Assembly: GCA_900769975.1 (NCBI GenBank) | Contig: CAAGIR010000037.1 | Span: forward strand, 1-27,963 | Length of the DNA stretch: 27,963 nucleotides | Source: Spirochaetia bacterium | GTDB taxonomy: Bacteria > Spirochaetota > Spirochaetia > Treponematales > Treponemataceae | Direction of reading: 5' to 3' | Part shown: in pieces, positions 7,382-15,066 of the stretch | Layout of the letters: every line of letters begins with the position of its first letter | Position numbering within the stretch: position 1 is the stretch's first letter | Position numbers and translations under genes: made by a program | Notes under the pieces: model-generated | The model's database searches: none | Told to the model about the DNA's origin: nothing | The model's input: the letters and a program-made list of their open reading frames with translations, nothing else

Positions 7382-9196
7382 ATGTTAAAAAACGGCCTCA
7401 CATTACCAATGGATAAAACGCCACAGGAACTTCTTGAAAATTTTTTCAAAACAAACGACAGTTATTCGCAAACTGACAAAGACAAAATCACCAAAGCCTG
7501 GAATTTATTGCTGTCAAAAACAGAACACATAGTCAGAGCATGTGGAAAACCATATTATTTTCATCCTTTACGTGTTGCATATATTCTTGCTGCAAACAGA
7601 CTCGATGCCGATACAATAGTGGCTGGCATTTTACATCCCATTCACAAATTTGATGTAACGCCAGAGCAAATTAAACAGGATTTTGGCGAAAACGTATCAA
7701 AAATCCTCATAACGACAAATAAAATCATCACCCTTCCTATGAATTCAAAAACACTGCACGAATCAGATGCCATCAGAAAGATGCTTTTTGCAATGTGTGA
7801 TGATGCACGTGTAATTTTATTAACCTTATCAGACAGACTGGACAGAATAAGGAACATTACAAGCCTCGAAAAAGAACAGCAGCGTGCACTCGCAGAAGCC
7901 GTAATAGAAATTTGGGCACCTCTTGCCGACCGTCTCGGTATGCAGAAAGAAAAAAATGAATTTGAAGATATGAGTTTAAAGTACACAAATCCGAAAGTGT
8001 ACAAACAGATAGAAGAAATTGTTGCACAGTCACAGGAAGAAAGAGCCGCATATCTGGAAAAAGCCGTAAACAGCATTTATAAATCAGCAGAAAAAATGGG
8101 AATTTCTGTAACGATAAAAAGCAGAGCAAAACATTTTTATTCGATTTATCAGAAAATGCGAAAACGAAACAAAGAAGCAAGCGAATTATACGATCTTCTG
8201 GCACTCAGAATATTATGCAATACCCCCGCGGAGTGTTATACTTTGATAGGAATTGTTCATGGCTTGTGGAAACCTATGGACGGCCGATTTAAAGATTATA
8301 TCGCCATGCCAAAAGCAAACGGATACCAGTCCCTGCACACCACCGTAATTTGTGAAGGTAAACCGCTTGAAATACAAATCAGAACTTATGAAATGCACAA
8401 TATGGCGGAACATGGAATTGCATCTCACTGGCTTTATAAAAAAGGCACAAATCACGATTTAGTTGAAGCCGACAAACTTGACATTTTCAACAAACTCCAG
8501 CAATTCAAAGAAAACAGCCTCACCGACGAAGCAACGTTCAACACACTTAAAAACGAGTTGCTTGGGGACGAAATCTACGTGTTTACACCAAAAGGCGATG
8601 TGCGAAAACTTCCTGCAGGTGCAACGGCAATCGACTTTGCTTATGCCATTCATTCTGCAATTGGAGAAAAAATTATTGCCGCAAAGGCAGATGGAAAAAT
8701 CATTCCTCTTTCAAAACCGCTTGCAAATACGCAGATAATCGAAATTATTACAAATCCTCAGGCACATCCTACAGAAAATCAGCTTAAACTTGTAAAAACC
8801 TCAAAAGCACACCAGAAAATTCATTCCTGGCTCATGACAAATGATCCTACGTTCAGTGAAAAAATCACTCTCCAAAAAGAAGCAGAAATTCTGTTACAGC
8901 AGCAAAATCACACCGCAGGAAAAAATCAGAAAAGGCGTCCGAAATCTGGAAAAAAAGAAGAAATTCCGCCTGTTCACAAAAATTACAAAGTCCTCGTTCA
9001 GGGTGAAAAAAATGTCCTGTACAATATTGCGCAATGCTGTCATCCTCAGTACCCGGAGCTTATTGTCGGCTACGTTACGCGCACAAAAGGTGTTACAATT
9101 CATCGAGCTGACTGTCTTATTTACCATAGAATTCCAAACAAAGGAGCACGCATTGTAGAAGTTCAATGGGATAAAACAAGTCAGGAACAAAAATAA
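7382..9196 (+). CDS. rel: RelA/SpoT-family (p)ppGpp synthetase with degenerate hydrolase domain
   Basis: Long Rel proteins make and degrade the alarmone (p)ppGpp. Domains: HD-type hydrolase region (about 40-190), synthetase (about 230-355), TGS (about 396-457) and a zinc-finger-like region with QCCHP and a later Cys (about 545-580). The synthetase is intact: YDLLALRI (D271), RFKD (302-305, the bifunctional-type RXKD motif), NGYQSLHTT and EIQIRT (E330). The hydrolase is not: the usual LHDVVEDT reads LHPIHKFD (84-91), so the HD Asp and both acidic residues are lost, and the DRLHNMRT stretch reads DRLDRIRN, losing the Asn. The protein stops at 604 aa, against about 730 in full-length Rel, so the C-terminal ACT/RRM domain is absent. 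GGAGG lies seven bases before the ATG. It is divergent from the tolC operon. Confidence 0.96.
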   Translation: MLKNGLTLPMDKTPQELLENFFKTNDSYSQTDKDKITKAWNLLLSKTEHIVRACGKPYYFHPLRVAYILAANRLDADTIVAGILHPIHKFDVTPEQIKQDFGENVSKILITTNKIITLPMNSKTLHESDAIRKMLFAMCDDARVILLTLSDRLDRIRNITSLEKEQQRALAEAVIEIWAPLADRLGMQKEKNEFEDMSLKYTNPKVYKQIEEIVAQSQEERAAYLEKAVNSIYKSAEKMGISVTIKSRAKHFYSIYQKMRKRNKEASELYDLLALRILCNTPAECYTLIGIVHGLWKPMDGRFKDYIAMPKANGYQSLHTTVICEGKPLEIQIRTYEMHNMAEHGIASHWLYKKGTNHDLVEADKLDIFNKLQQFKENSLTDEATFNTLKNELLGDEIYVFTPKGDVRKLPAGATAIDFAYAIHSAIGEKIIAAKADGKIIPLSKPLANTQIIEIITNPQAHPTENQLKLVKTSKAHQKIHSWLMTNDPTFSEKITLQKEAEILLQQQNHTAGKNQKRRPKSGKKEEIPPVHKNYKVLVQGEKNVLYNIAQCCHPQYPELIVGYVTRTKGVTIHRADCLIYHRIPNKGARIVEVQWDKTSQEQK

Positions 9197-9206
9197 TCAA
9201 TTTTTT

Positions 9207-9313
9207 GGCGCGCTTACTCGTACCAGGCGCGTTCCGCAATTCACTAACGTTCAGCCCTACGGGCCCGCCTTCAGCGGTTGCTCCATGCTTGGCGCTGTTT
9301 CACCTAAAACCCA
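9207..9313. repeat. GC-rich dispersed element, copy A
   Basis: A GC-rich island in AT-rich surroundings follows rel. It shares CGCGTT, CTAACGTTCAGCC, CTCCATGCTTGG and a TTTCACCTAAAACCC end with the island at the right edge of the window (27828-27963), in the same order and orientation. It contains a short hairpin GCCC-TAC-GGGC. No ORF of interest crosses it. It has no transposase and looks like a dispersed intergenic repeat. Confidence 0.7.
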
Positions 9314-9344
9314 TCACAACAACTCTCATCAAAAACAACAAAAA

Positions 9345-9393
9345 CAAGGTCTGACCCCAATTAAACAAATCAAGGTCTGACCCCAATTAAACA
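9345..9393. repeat. Two-copy tandem repeat with GGTCTGACCCC core
   Basis: A 23-base unit beginning CAAGGTCTGACCCCAATT occurs identically at 9345-9367 and 9371-9393, with a 26-base period. The core GGTCTGACCCC (reverse GGGGTCAGACC) is a word I associate with intergenic repeats in many bacterial genomes, some of them linked to IS200-like REP transposases. No transposase is nearby. Confidence 0.85.
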
Positions 9394-9470
9394 TATAGTA
9401 AAAAAACACAAAAAATGATAAACTATAAACACTGTTATAAAGAATAGTTTTTTAAAATTTGGAGATTTAT

Positions 9471-9998
9471 ATGGACATTGCAGAAATTGATAAACTGCCT
9501 GTTGCAGAACGTTTCAGTAAACGCGTTATTTTAAAAGTCAGCAAAATAATAAAGGTGGATCAGCACCCTGGCGGAAATTTTTTGTACATTCTTACGTTGA
9601 ATACAGGTGATAAAGAACGTCAGATTGTAAGTTCTATCGTCGAATTTTACAAGCCCGAAGAATTGCTGGGAAAAAATATTGTAATTGTTTATAATCTTAA
9701 ACCTGCAAATTTCCGCGGAGTTCGAAGCAACGGAATGTTACTTGCAGCAAGCGATCCTTCTGTAAAAGACAAGGAAACTTGCGAAGTAATTTTTGCACCG
9801 CAATTTGAACCTGGCACAATTCTGGAACCAGAAGGATTTGAACCGCCAGCCGAACCACTTTGCTATGTAAAGCCAGACAAATTTTTTGAAATGCAACTTT
9901 ACACAAAAGACGGTTTTGTTGAACTTGAAGGCAAAAAAATCTGTGCAGACGGAAAATATCTCACAGTAGAAACTTACAAAAATGGACTCGTAGGATAA
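9471..9998 (+). CDS. tRNA-binding-domain protein (MetRS C-terminal / Trbp111-like)
   Basis: The 175-aa protein contains one OB-fold tRNA-binding domain of the EMAPII/Arc1p/Trbp111 type. The core runs from KVSKIIKVDQHPGG through NFLYILTLNTGDKERQIVSSI to FRGVRSNGMLLAASD (about residues 20-95); the GVRSNGMLLA motif is characteristic. About 75 further residues have no motif I recognise. Such domains bind tRNA elbows, either free-standing or attached to methionyl-tRNA synthetase. GGAG lies six bases before the chosen ATG; a TTG 12 bases upstream has no ribosome site. The next gene starts 11 bases after its stop, so the two are probably one transcript. Its exact role is unknown. Confidence 0.85.
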   Translation: MDIAEIDKLPVAERFSKRVILKVSKIIKVDQHPGGNFLYILTLNTGDKERQIVSSIVEFYKPEELLGKNIVIVYNLKPANFRGVRSNGMLLAASDPSVKDKETCEVIFAPQFEPGTILEPEGFEPPAEPLCYVKPDKFFEMQLYTKDGFVELEGKKICADGKYLTVETYKNGLVG

Positions 9999-10009
9999 TT
10001 TTCCGTAAC

Positions 10010-12331
10010 ATGAAAGTTCTAGTGATTACACCGCCCGTAGTTCAGCTGAATTCTCCCTACCCCTCTGGTGCTTACCTTTCTTCTTTTTTCAAGCAGCAGG
10101 GGGAAAATGTTTTATGGAAAGATTTAAATATCAGCCTTTTTCATAAAATTTTTTCCAGGCAGGGTTTAACAAAACTTTTTGAACTGTCAGAACAAAAAGC
10201 ATTGCAAATGGCACAAAATGCACAATCAAAAAATGATTTTGCTACAGCATTTAATCTGCGCCGTTACGTAGCCACAAAAGAACAATGGATTCAATGGATA
10301 GATTTTATCACTTCGATTTTATGCGGAAAAATGCGCGAAAAAGAACACGACTTTCTTTTTTCCCCTTTTGCACCTAGGGGAGCACGCATGGAAAATTTTC
10401 TTTCTTCACTGAACAGAGAACCTTCCGTTGATGACGTGCGTTTTTTATGTTCGTATGCGCTTGCCGATTTAGCCGATTACATTACAACCGTTTTTGACAA
10501 CGATTTTTCGTTAATTCGGTATGCGGAACATTTAAGCGTCGACCAGAAAAATTTTTCCCAGATTGAACAAAAACTTAATTCACCCGTTCTTTCTGTTTTT
10601 TATGAAGAAGTTTTGCAGGAAAACCTTATTTTTGATGATAAAGATGTACCCGATCTCGTTTGCATTTCCATTCCATTTGCAGGTACTTTTTTACCGTCAC
10701 TTTATACCGCCCGTTTTTTAAAAAATCACTACAATAATAAAGTTTTTATCGCTTTCGGAGGCGGATTTGTAAACACAGAATTACGTCAAGTATCAGAAAA
10801 AAAACTTTCAAAATACATTAATGCTTTTTCCTTTGACAGAGGATACGGCAGCTACATCGATTTAAAAAATCACTGGCAAGAACTCCAGACAATTCTGCAC
10901 GCTCCCACAACATCCCAAAACTCCACAGACTCCTCAACACCCACAGTTTCCCAAGACTCCACAGTTGCCACAGCGACACAACAATCTTCCATTGAATTAC
11001 AACCGCTTTATAAAATGCAGATTTTTTTCTATAATCAGATAATCAAACCGCTTATGCAACATTCAGATTTGCAAAAAACAGAAAATTCCCTTACCTCGCA
11101 GATTTTCCCCAATTTTTCTGACATAGATTTTTCCATTTATCCCAGAGTTTGTGATGATATGAATGCGATGCACCGTATTTGGAACGACGGCTCCTGGATA
11201 AAAGCATATTTAGCACATGGGTGTTACTGGCATAAATGTGCTTTTTGTGATACGCAACTTGATTATGTCTGCGGATATAAAATTGTTGATACAGAAAAAC
11301 TTTTTTACAGCCTTTTACAAACTGCATGTGAAAAAAATATTTTCGGCATACATTTTGTGGACGAAGCATTGCCTCCCAAATCTTTAAAACAATTTGCCCT
11401 TTTAAATGCCCAGAACGGAGGTAAACTTTATTTTTGGGGGAATGTCCGATTTGAAAAAACTTTTACAAAAGATTTTGCCGCATTTTTAAGTTACTGTGGA
11501 TTTGGCGGAGCGTCTGCAGGACTTGAAGTTGCCACATCAGCAGGACTTGAATCCATAAACAAAGGTACAGATATTTTTTCCGTAGTTTCTTCCTGTGCCG
11601 CATTCAAAGAAGCAGGAATTCTTGTGCATGCATATATGATTTACGGATTTTGGAACGACACACCACAGACAATCATTAATTCTATGGAAACTTTACGCCA
11701 GTTTTTCCAGGCCGGATTGCTGGACAGTGCCTTCTGGCATAAATTTGTACTCACAAAAAATTCTCAGGTCTTTTCAGAATGGAAAAAAGGCCTTCACCCA
11801 GATTTATTCCCTCTTGAACCACCCGAAAATAAATCAATCTTTGCAAACAATAATCTGCATTTTAAAGGCGAAGATAAATTCGATAAATTTTCCGTTCCTT
11901 TGGAAAATGCACTCGCTTCCTGGATGCACAATGAACATTTGCAGACAAAAATTCAAAAGTGGTTTGATTTTCCCGTACCAAATCCGCAAATTTCAAAAGA
12001 TTACGTCGAAAATCTCATTCAAAAATATATAGAAAACAGTTCAAAAGTGGATTTTTCCACAGACAAGGATATTTTCTGGCTCGGTTCAGATTTAATCATA
12101 ACAAAAAACAAAAATTCTTCGCAAGCAAGCTGGTTTTATCTTCAGGAAGAATATACAATTACAGACAAAAATTTTATAAAATTTGCCCCACAAATAAATG
12201 ATTTACTAAAAAAATTGTCTCCACAAACGAAAACTCCAGAACACCAAAAAGCCGTTTCCATTGTCCAAAAATCGCCAGAATTACAAACCCAATTAAAAAA
12301 ACTCCATTCAAAAGGCCTTGTGGTGTTTTAA
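10010..12331 (+). CDS. Large radical SAM protein with B12-binding-like N-terminal domain
   Basis: The 773-aa protein starts MKVLVITPPVVQLNSPYPSG, the usual first strand of B12-binding radical SAM proteins, and has a second Rossmann-like segment DLVCISIPFAGTFLPSLYTA ending in GGGFV (about 230-270). I see no DxHxxG cobalamin motif. A Ser/Thr/Gln-rich linker (about 296-330) encoded by 36-bp repeats follows. The iron-sulfur motif is HGCYWHKCAFCD: Cys405, Cys410 and Cys413, a CX4CX2C spacing rather than the canonical CX3CX2C. IHFVDEALPP, LYFWGNVRFEK and GFGGASAGLEVA continue the radical SAM barrel to about 560. The start is ATG at 10010 with only a weak distant GGA, 11 bases after the tRNA-binding gene, so translational coupling is plausible. 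The substrate is unknown; pairing with a tRNA-binding protein hints at RNA, but only weakly. Confidence 0.85.
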   Translation: MKVLVITPPVVQLNSPYPSGAYLSSFFKQQGENVLWKDLNISLFHKIFSRQGLTKLFELSEQKALQMAQNAQSKNDFATAFNLRRYVATKEQWIQWIDFITSILCGKMREKEHDFLFSPFAPRGARMENFLSSLNREPSVDDVRFLCSYALADLADYITTVFDNDFSLIRYAEHLSVDQKNFSQIEQKLNSPVLSVFYEEVLQENLIFDDKDVPDLVCISIPFAGTFLPSLYTARFLKNHYNNKVFIAFGGGFVNTELRQVSEKKLSKYINAFSFDRGYGSYIDLKNHWQELQTILHAPTTSQNSTDSSTPTVSQDSTVATATQQSSIELQPLYKMQIFFYNQIIKPLMQHSDLQKTENSLTSQIFPNFSDIDFSIYPRVCDDMNAMHRIWNDGSWIKAYLAHGCYWHKCAFCDTQLDYVCGYKIVDTEKLFYSLLQTACEKNIFGIHFVDEALPPKSLKQFALLNAQNGGKLYFWGNVRFEKTFTKDFAAFLSYCGFGGASAGLEVATSAGLESINKGTDIFSVVSSCAAFKEAGILVHAYMIYGFWNDTPQTIINSMETLRQFFQAGLLDSAFWHKFVLTKNSQVFSEWKKGLHPDLFPLEPPENKSIFANNNLHFKGEDKFDKFSVPLENALASWMHNEHLQTKIQKWFDFPVPNPQISKDYVENLIQKYIENSSKVDFSTDKDIFWLGSDLIITKNKNSSQASWFYLQEEYTITDKNFIKFAPQINDLLKKLSPQTKTPEHQKAVSIVQKSPELQTQLKKLHSKGLVVF
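10913..10964. repeat. 36-bp imperfect direct repeat in the radical SAM linker
   Basis: TCCCAAAACTCCACAG at 10913-10928 recurs as TCCCAAGACTCCACAG at 10949-10964, an in-frame offset of 36 bases. The repeat encodes the SQ(N/D)ST words of a Ser/Thr-rich linker between the N-terminal domain and the radical SAM barrel. Confidence 0.75.
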
Positions 12332-12427
12332 AAGTATAAAAAATAAATTGAAATTAATCAATTTGTATTCCATTATAATTAAAACAGCATTATTGTCTCA
12401 AAGCAATTTCAGGCGCAAGCGAATGAA

Positions 12428-12455
12428 GTGTGGAGCAAAAACACTCTCTCCACAC
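12428..12455. terminator. Stem-loop between convergent radical SAM and murA genes
   Basis: GTGTGGAG (12428-12435) pairs perfectly with CTCCACAC (12448-12455) around a 12-base loop, five bases beyond the murA stop. No clear T run follows on either strand, so it may be a weak bidirectional terminator or only an RNA 3'-end structure. Confidence 0.45.
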
Positions 12456-12459
12456 ACAA

Positions 12460-13743
12460 TTATTCCACTTCCACCTTTTCAATATGGGCGCCGAGTTTCT
12501 GCAATCTTCCTACCAAATCTTCATATCCACGCTCAATCTGATAAACATTACTAATTCGGCTTTTTCCGTGAGCACACATTGCCGCAATCACCATTGCCAT
12601 ACCAGCCCTAATATCAGGTGAAACAAGATGATCTCCATGTAACATACTTGGCCCACAAACAACCGCCCTATGAGGATCACACAAAGTAATTTTCGCACCC
12701 ATAGAAATCAGTTTATCCACAAAAAACATCCTGCTTTCAAACATTTTTTCAAATATTAAAACAGTTCCATCCACCTGAGTAGCCACAACAGTCATAATAG
12801 AAGTCAAGTCAGCAGGAAAACCTGGCCAAGGCATGTCGTCAATTTTTGGAATGACATTGCCCAAATCGTTGTTTACTTTCAATTCCTGCGTATTTGGCAC
12901 AGTAATAGAATCTCCGTCAGTTCTCCAAGAAATCCCCAGTTTTGTAAAGCTGTATTTTAAAGGACGCAATTCTTCAGGCCGAATTCCTTTAATAGTAATT
13001 TTTCCATGAGTTGCAGCCGCCATTCCAATATAAGAACCTATTTCAATATAATCAGGGCCGATAGTAAATTCCGTACCATGCAGATTTTTCACACCGTCAA
13101 TAATCAGTTTATTACTGCCAATTCCCGCAATTTTAGCTCCCATCTGATTTAATAAATGACACAAATCCTGAATGTGCGGTTCACTTGCAGCATTTTGAAT
13201 TATTGTCTGCCCTTCTGCAACACTTGCCGCCATAACAGCATTTTCCGTAGCAGTAACAGATGCTTCATCCAAAAAAATATCAGCACCCACCAGTTTATTT
13301 GCATTAAAAGAAAAATGTCCGTTTACAAAAATATTTGCACCCAGCTGTTCAAGTGCCAGAAAGTGAGTATCCACACGACGACGCCCGATTACATCACCAC
13401 CAGGAGGCATCATCTCACATTTACCAGTTCTTCCCAAAAGCGGCCCCGCAAAAACAATGGAACCACGCACTTTTTTTGTCATTTCCTTTGGAAGCATAAT
13501 ATGATTAACAGTTTCACATTGAATTTTCCAGTCATTTTTTCCAAGTTTTTCAACTTTCGCACCCAATGCCTGCAAAATATCAATCATAACTTTTATATCC
13601 TGAATATCAGGAATATTGTGAAGAATTACAGGTTCTTTTGTCAGCAAAGTTGCCGCAAGACAAGGTAACGCCGCATTTTTATTTCCGCTTGCTGTAACAG
13701 TCCCTTGAATAGGATATCCACCCTCAATTACATATTCGTACAA
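12460..13743 (-). CDS. murA: UDP-N-acetylglucosamine 1-carboxyvinyltransferase MurA, Asp active-site variant
   Basis: MurA transfers enolpyruvate from PEP to UDP-GlcNAc, the first committed step of peptidoglycan synthesis, in the cytoplasm. The 427-aa protein has the EPSP-synthase-like double fold: SGNKNAALP near residue 20, GPLLGRTG near 100, the catalytic loop and FPADLTS near 305. The catalytic loop reads PPGGDVIGRRRVDTH; the fosfomycin-target Cys (Cys115 in E. coli) is Asp117 here, as in Mycobacterium, Chlamydia and Borrelia, so intrinsic fosfomycin resistance is predicted. The start codon is TTG at 13743, supported by TGGAG six bases before it and by alignment of YEYVIEGG with other MurA N-termini. 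It lies 81 bases downstream of pepT and may share its transcript. Confidence 0.97.
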   Translation of the reverse strand: MYEYVIEGGYPIQGTVTASGNKNAALPCLAATLLTKEPVILHNIPDIQDIKVMIDILQALGAKVEKLGKNDWKIQCETVNHIMLPKEMTKKVRGSIVFAGPLLGRTGKCEMMPPGGDVIGRRRVDTHFLALEQLGANIFVNGHFSFNANKLVGADIFLDEASVTATENAVMAASVAEGQTIIQNAASEPHIQDLCHLLNQMGAKIAGIGSNKLIIDGVKNLHGTEFTIGPDYIEIGSYIGMAAATHGKITIKGIRPEELRPLKYSFTKLGISWRTDGDSITVPNTQELKVNNDLGNVIPKIDDMPWPGFPADLTSIMTVVATQVDGTVLIFEKMFESRMFFVDKLISMGAKITLCDPHRAVVCGPSMLHGDHLVSPDIRAGMAMVIAAMCAHGKSRISNVYQIERGYEDLVGRLQKLGAHIEKVEVE

Positions 13744-13824
13744 TTTTGTCTCCAGTAAAACACCAAAAAAGAAGCGTTCCAGTGATTTTGCATACTCCGA
13801 ATTTATTTACGGCAAGTTTTGTCA

Positions 13825-15048
13825 CTATTCTTCTTTTTGTATTAAAAGATTTATTAATACATCGGCAGATTTTGCCATCTGGTTTAGAGAAGCCCACTCA
13901 TTTCTTGAATGAAATTCATGACCCCCAGTAAAAATATTCGGAGTAGGAATACCCATCTGCGTCAACCTAGAGCCATCAGTTCCACCTCGTATAGGTTTTT
14001 CTTTCACCTGCACGTCAGATAATTCATAAGCCTTTTTTAAACGTTCCAGAACTTTCGGATTTTCTTCCATTTTTTCCTTCATATTCAGATATTGCTCTTT
14101 TATTTCGATGTCAGCACTACCGCCATTTTCTTCCGTAATTTTCTGGGCAATTTCCTTTACGATTTGCTTTTCTTTTTCAATTTCTTCCATATTAAAAGAA
14201 CGCAGCAACATACTCACCTTTGCTTTTTCAATCGTCCCTTCAATTTCCATAGGAGCAATAAATCCTTCATAATCCTGGGTATTTTCAGGCATCATTTGTG
14301 ACGGCAGAAGTGCAAGAAATTTTCCTGCAAGAGATACAGCATTGACCATTCCTCCCGATTTTGCATACCCAGTATGACAAGCTTTTCCCGTAAAAGTCAC
14401 CGTACAGCTAAAGGCATTAAAACATTCAGATTCAAGTTCGCCTTCATCTCCTCCGTCCACAGTAAAAGCCATTTTTGACTTTATAATATTCAGCGGAACC
14501 TTATCCATTCCATGTCCAGTTTCTTCATCTGGCGAAAAAATAATTTCTATAGGGCCATGTTTTATCGTTTCATAGTGATTCATCAGATATTCCACCGCAG
14601 CCATAATTGCAGAAATACCCGCTTTATCATCTGCTCCCAAAAGTGTTGTTCCGTCAGATTTAATGATTGTGTCCGCTTTTTTTGTTTGCGATTCACTATC
14701 AGACATCATACAAATAACAGGCTTTACATCTTTTCCAGAAACTTCATCAGAAGTATCAATATGTGCCATCAGTAATATAGACGGATATTTCATTCTTTCC
14801 TGAGCATCAGTTATATTTGAATCAATTTTTGCCACCACATAACAATAATCTGTAAGATAAACGTTCCTCGTTCCCAAATTTCTTAATTCTTTTACCAAAA
14901 TCTTTGCCAGATCCCATTGCTGCTGGGTAGACGGCATCTGATTGTTGTCTGCATTTTTTTCATCACTTTCAGACCAAACTTTCACATAACGGATAAATCT
15001 GTTCAAAAGTTTATCCATTTCTTCTTTATTTCCATAGATGTAATTCAT
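13825..15048 (-). CDS. pepT: Peptidase T (tripeptide aminopeptidase), M20 family
   Basis: PepT is a cytoplasmic dinuclear zinc aminopeptidase that removes N-terminal residues from tripeptides. The 407-aa protein has all expected ligands: AHIDTSDEVSG (His, Asp), LLGADDKAGISA (bridging Asp), SPDEETGHG (the Glu-Glu pair), FTVDGGDEGE (Asp) and the final GGHEFHSRNEW (His). TDGSRLTQMGIPTPNIFTGG is also typical. The ATG at 15048 has AGG six bases upstream; an alternative ATG at 15018 gives MDKLLNRFIRYVKV, which matches the E. coli PepT N-terminus better but has only an A-rich GAAGAA before it. It begins 18 bases after the kinase stop, so it is likely in the same operon. Confidence 0.95.
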   Translation of the reverse strand: MNYIYGNKEEMDKLLNRFIRYVKVWSESDEKNADNNQMPSTQQQWDLAKILVKELRNLGTRNVYLTDYCYVVAKIDSNITDAQERMKYPSILLMAHIDTSDEVSGKDVKPVICMMSDSESQTKKADTIIKSDGTTLLGADDKAGISAIMAAVEYLMNHYETIKHGPIEIIFSPDEETGHGMDKVPLNIIKSKMAFTVDGGDEGELESECFNAFSCTVTFTGKACHTGYAKSGGMVNAVSLAGKFLALLPSQMMPENTQDYEGFIAPMEIEGTIEKAKVSMLLRSFNMEEIEKEKQIVKEIAQKITEENGGSADIEIKEQYLNMKEKMEENPKVLERLKKAYELSDVQVKEKPIRGGTDGSRLTQMGIPTPNIFTGGHEFHSRNEWASLNQMAKSADVLINLLIQKEE

Positions 15049-15066
15049 AATTTACCTGCACATAGT

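Noticed and set aside
13156..13668. 170-codon frame antisense to murA
   Set aside because: Composition and lack of motifs mark it as a shadow of murA.
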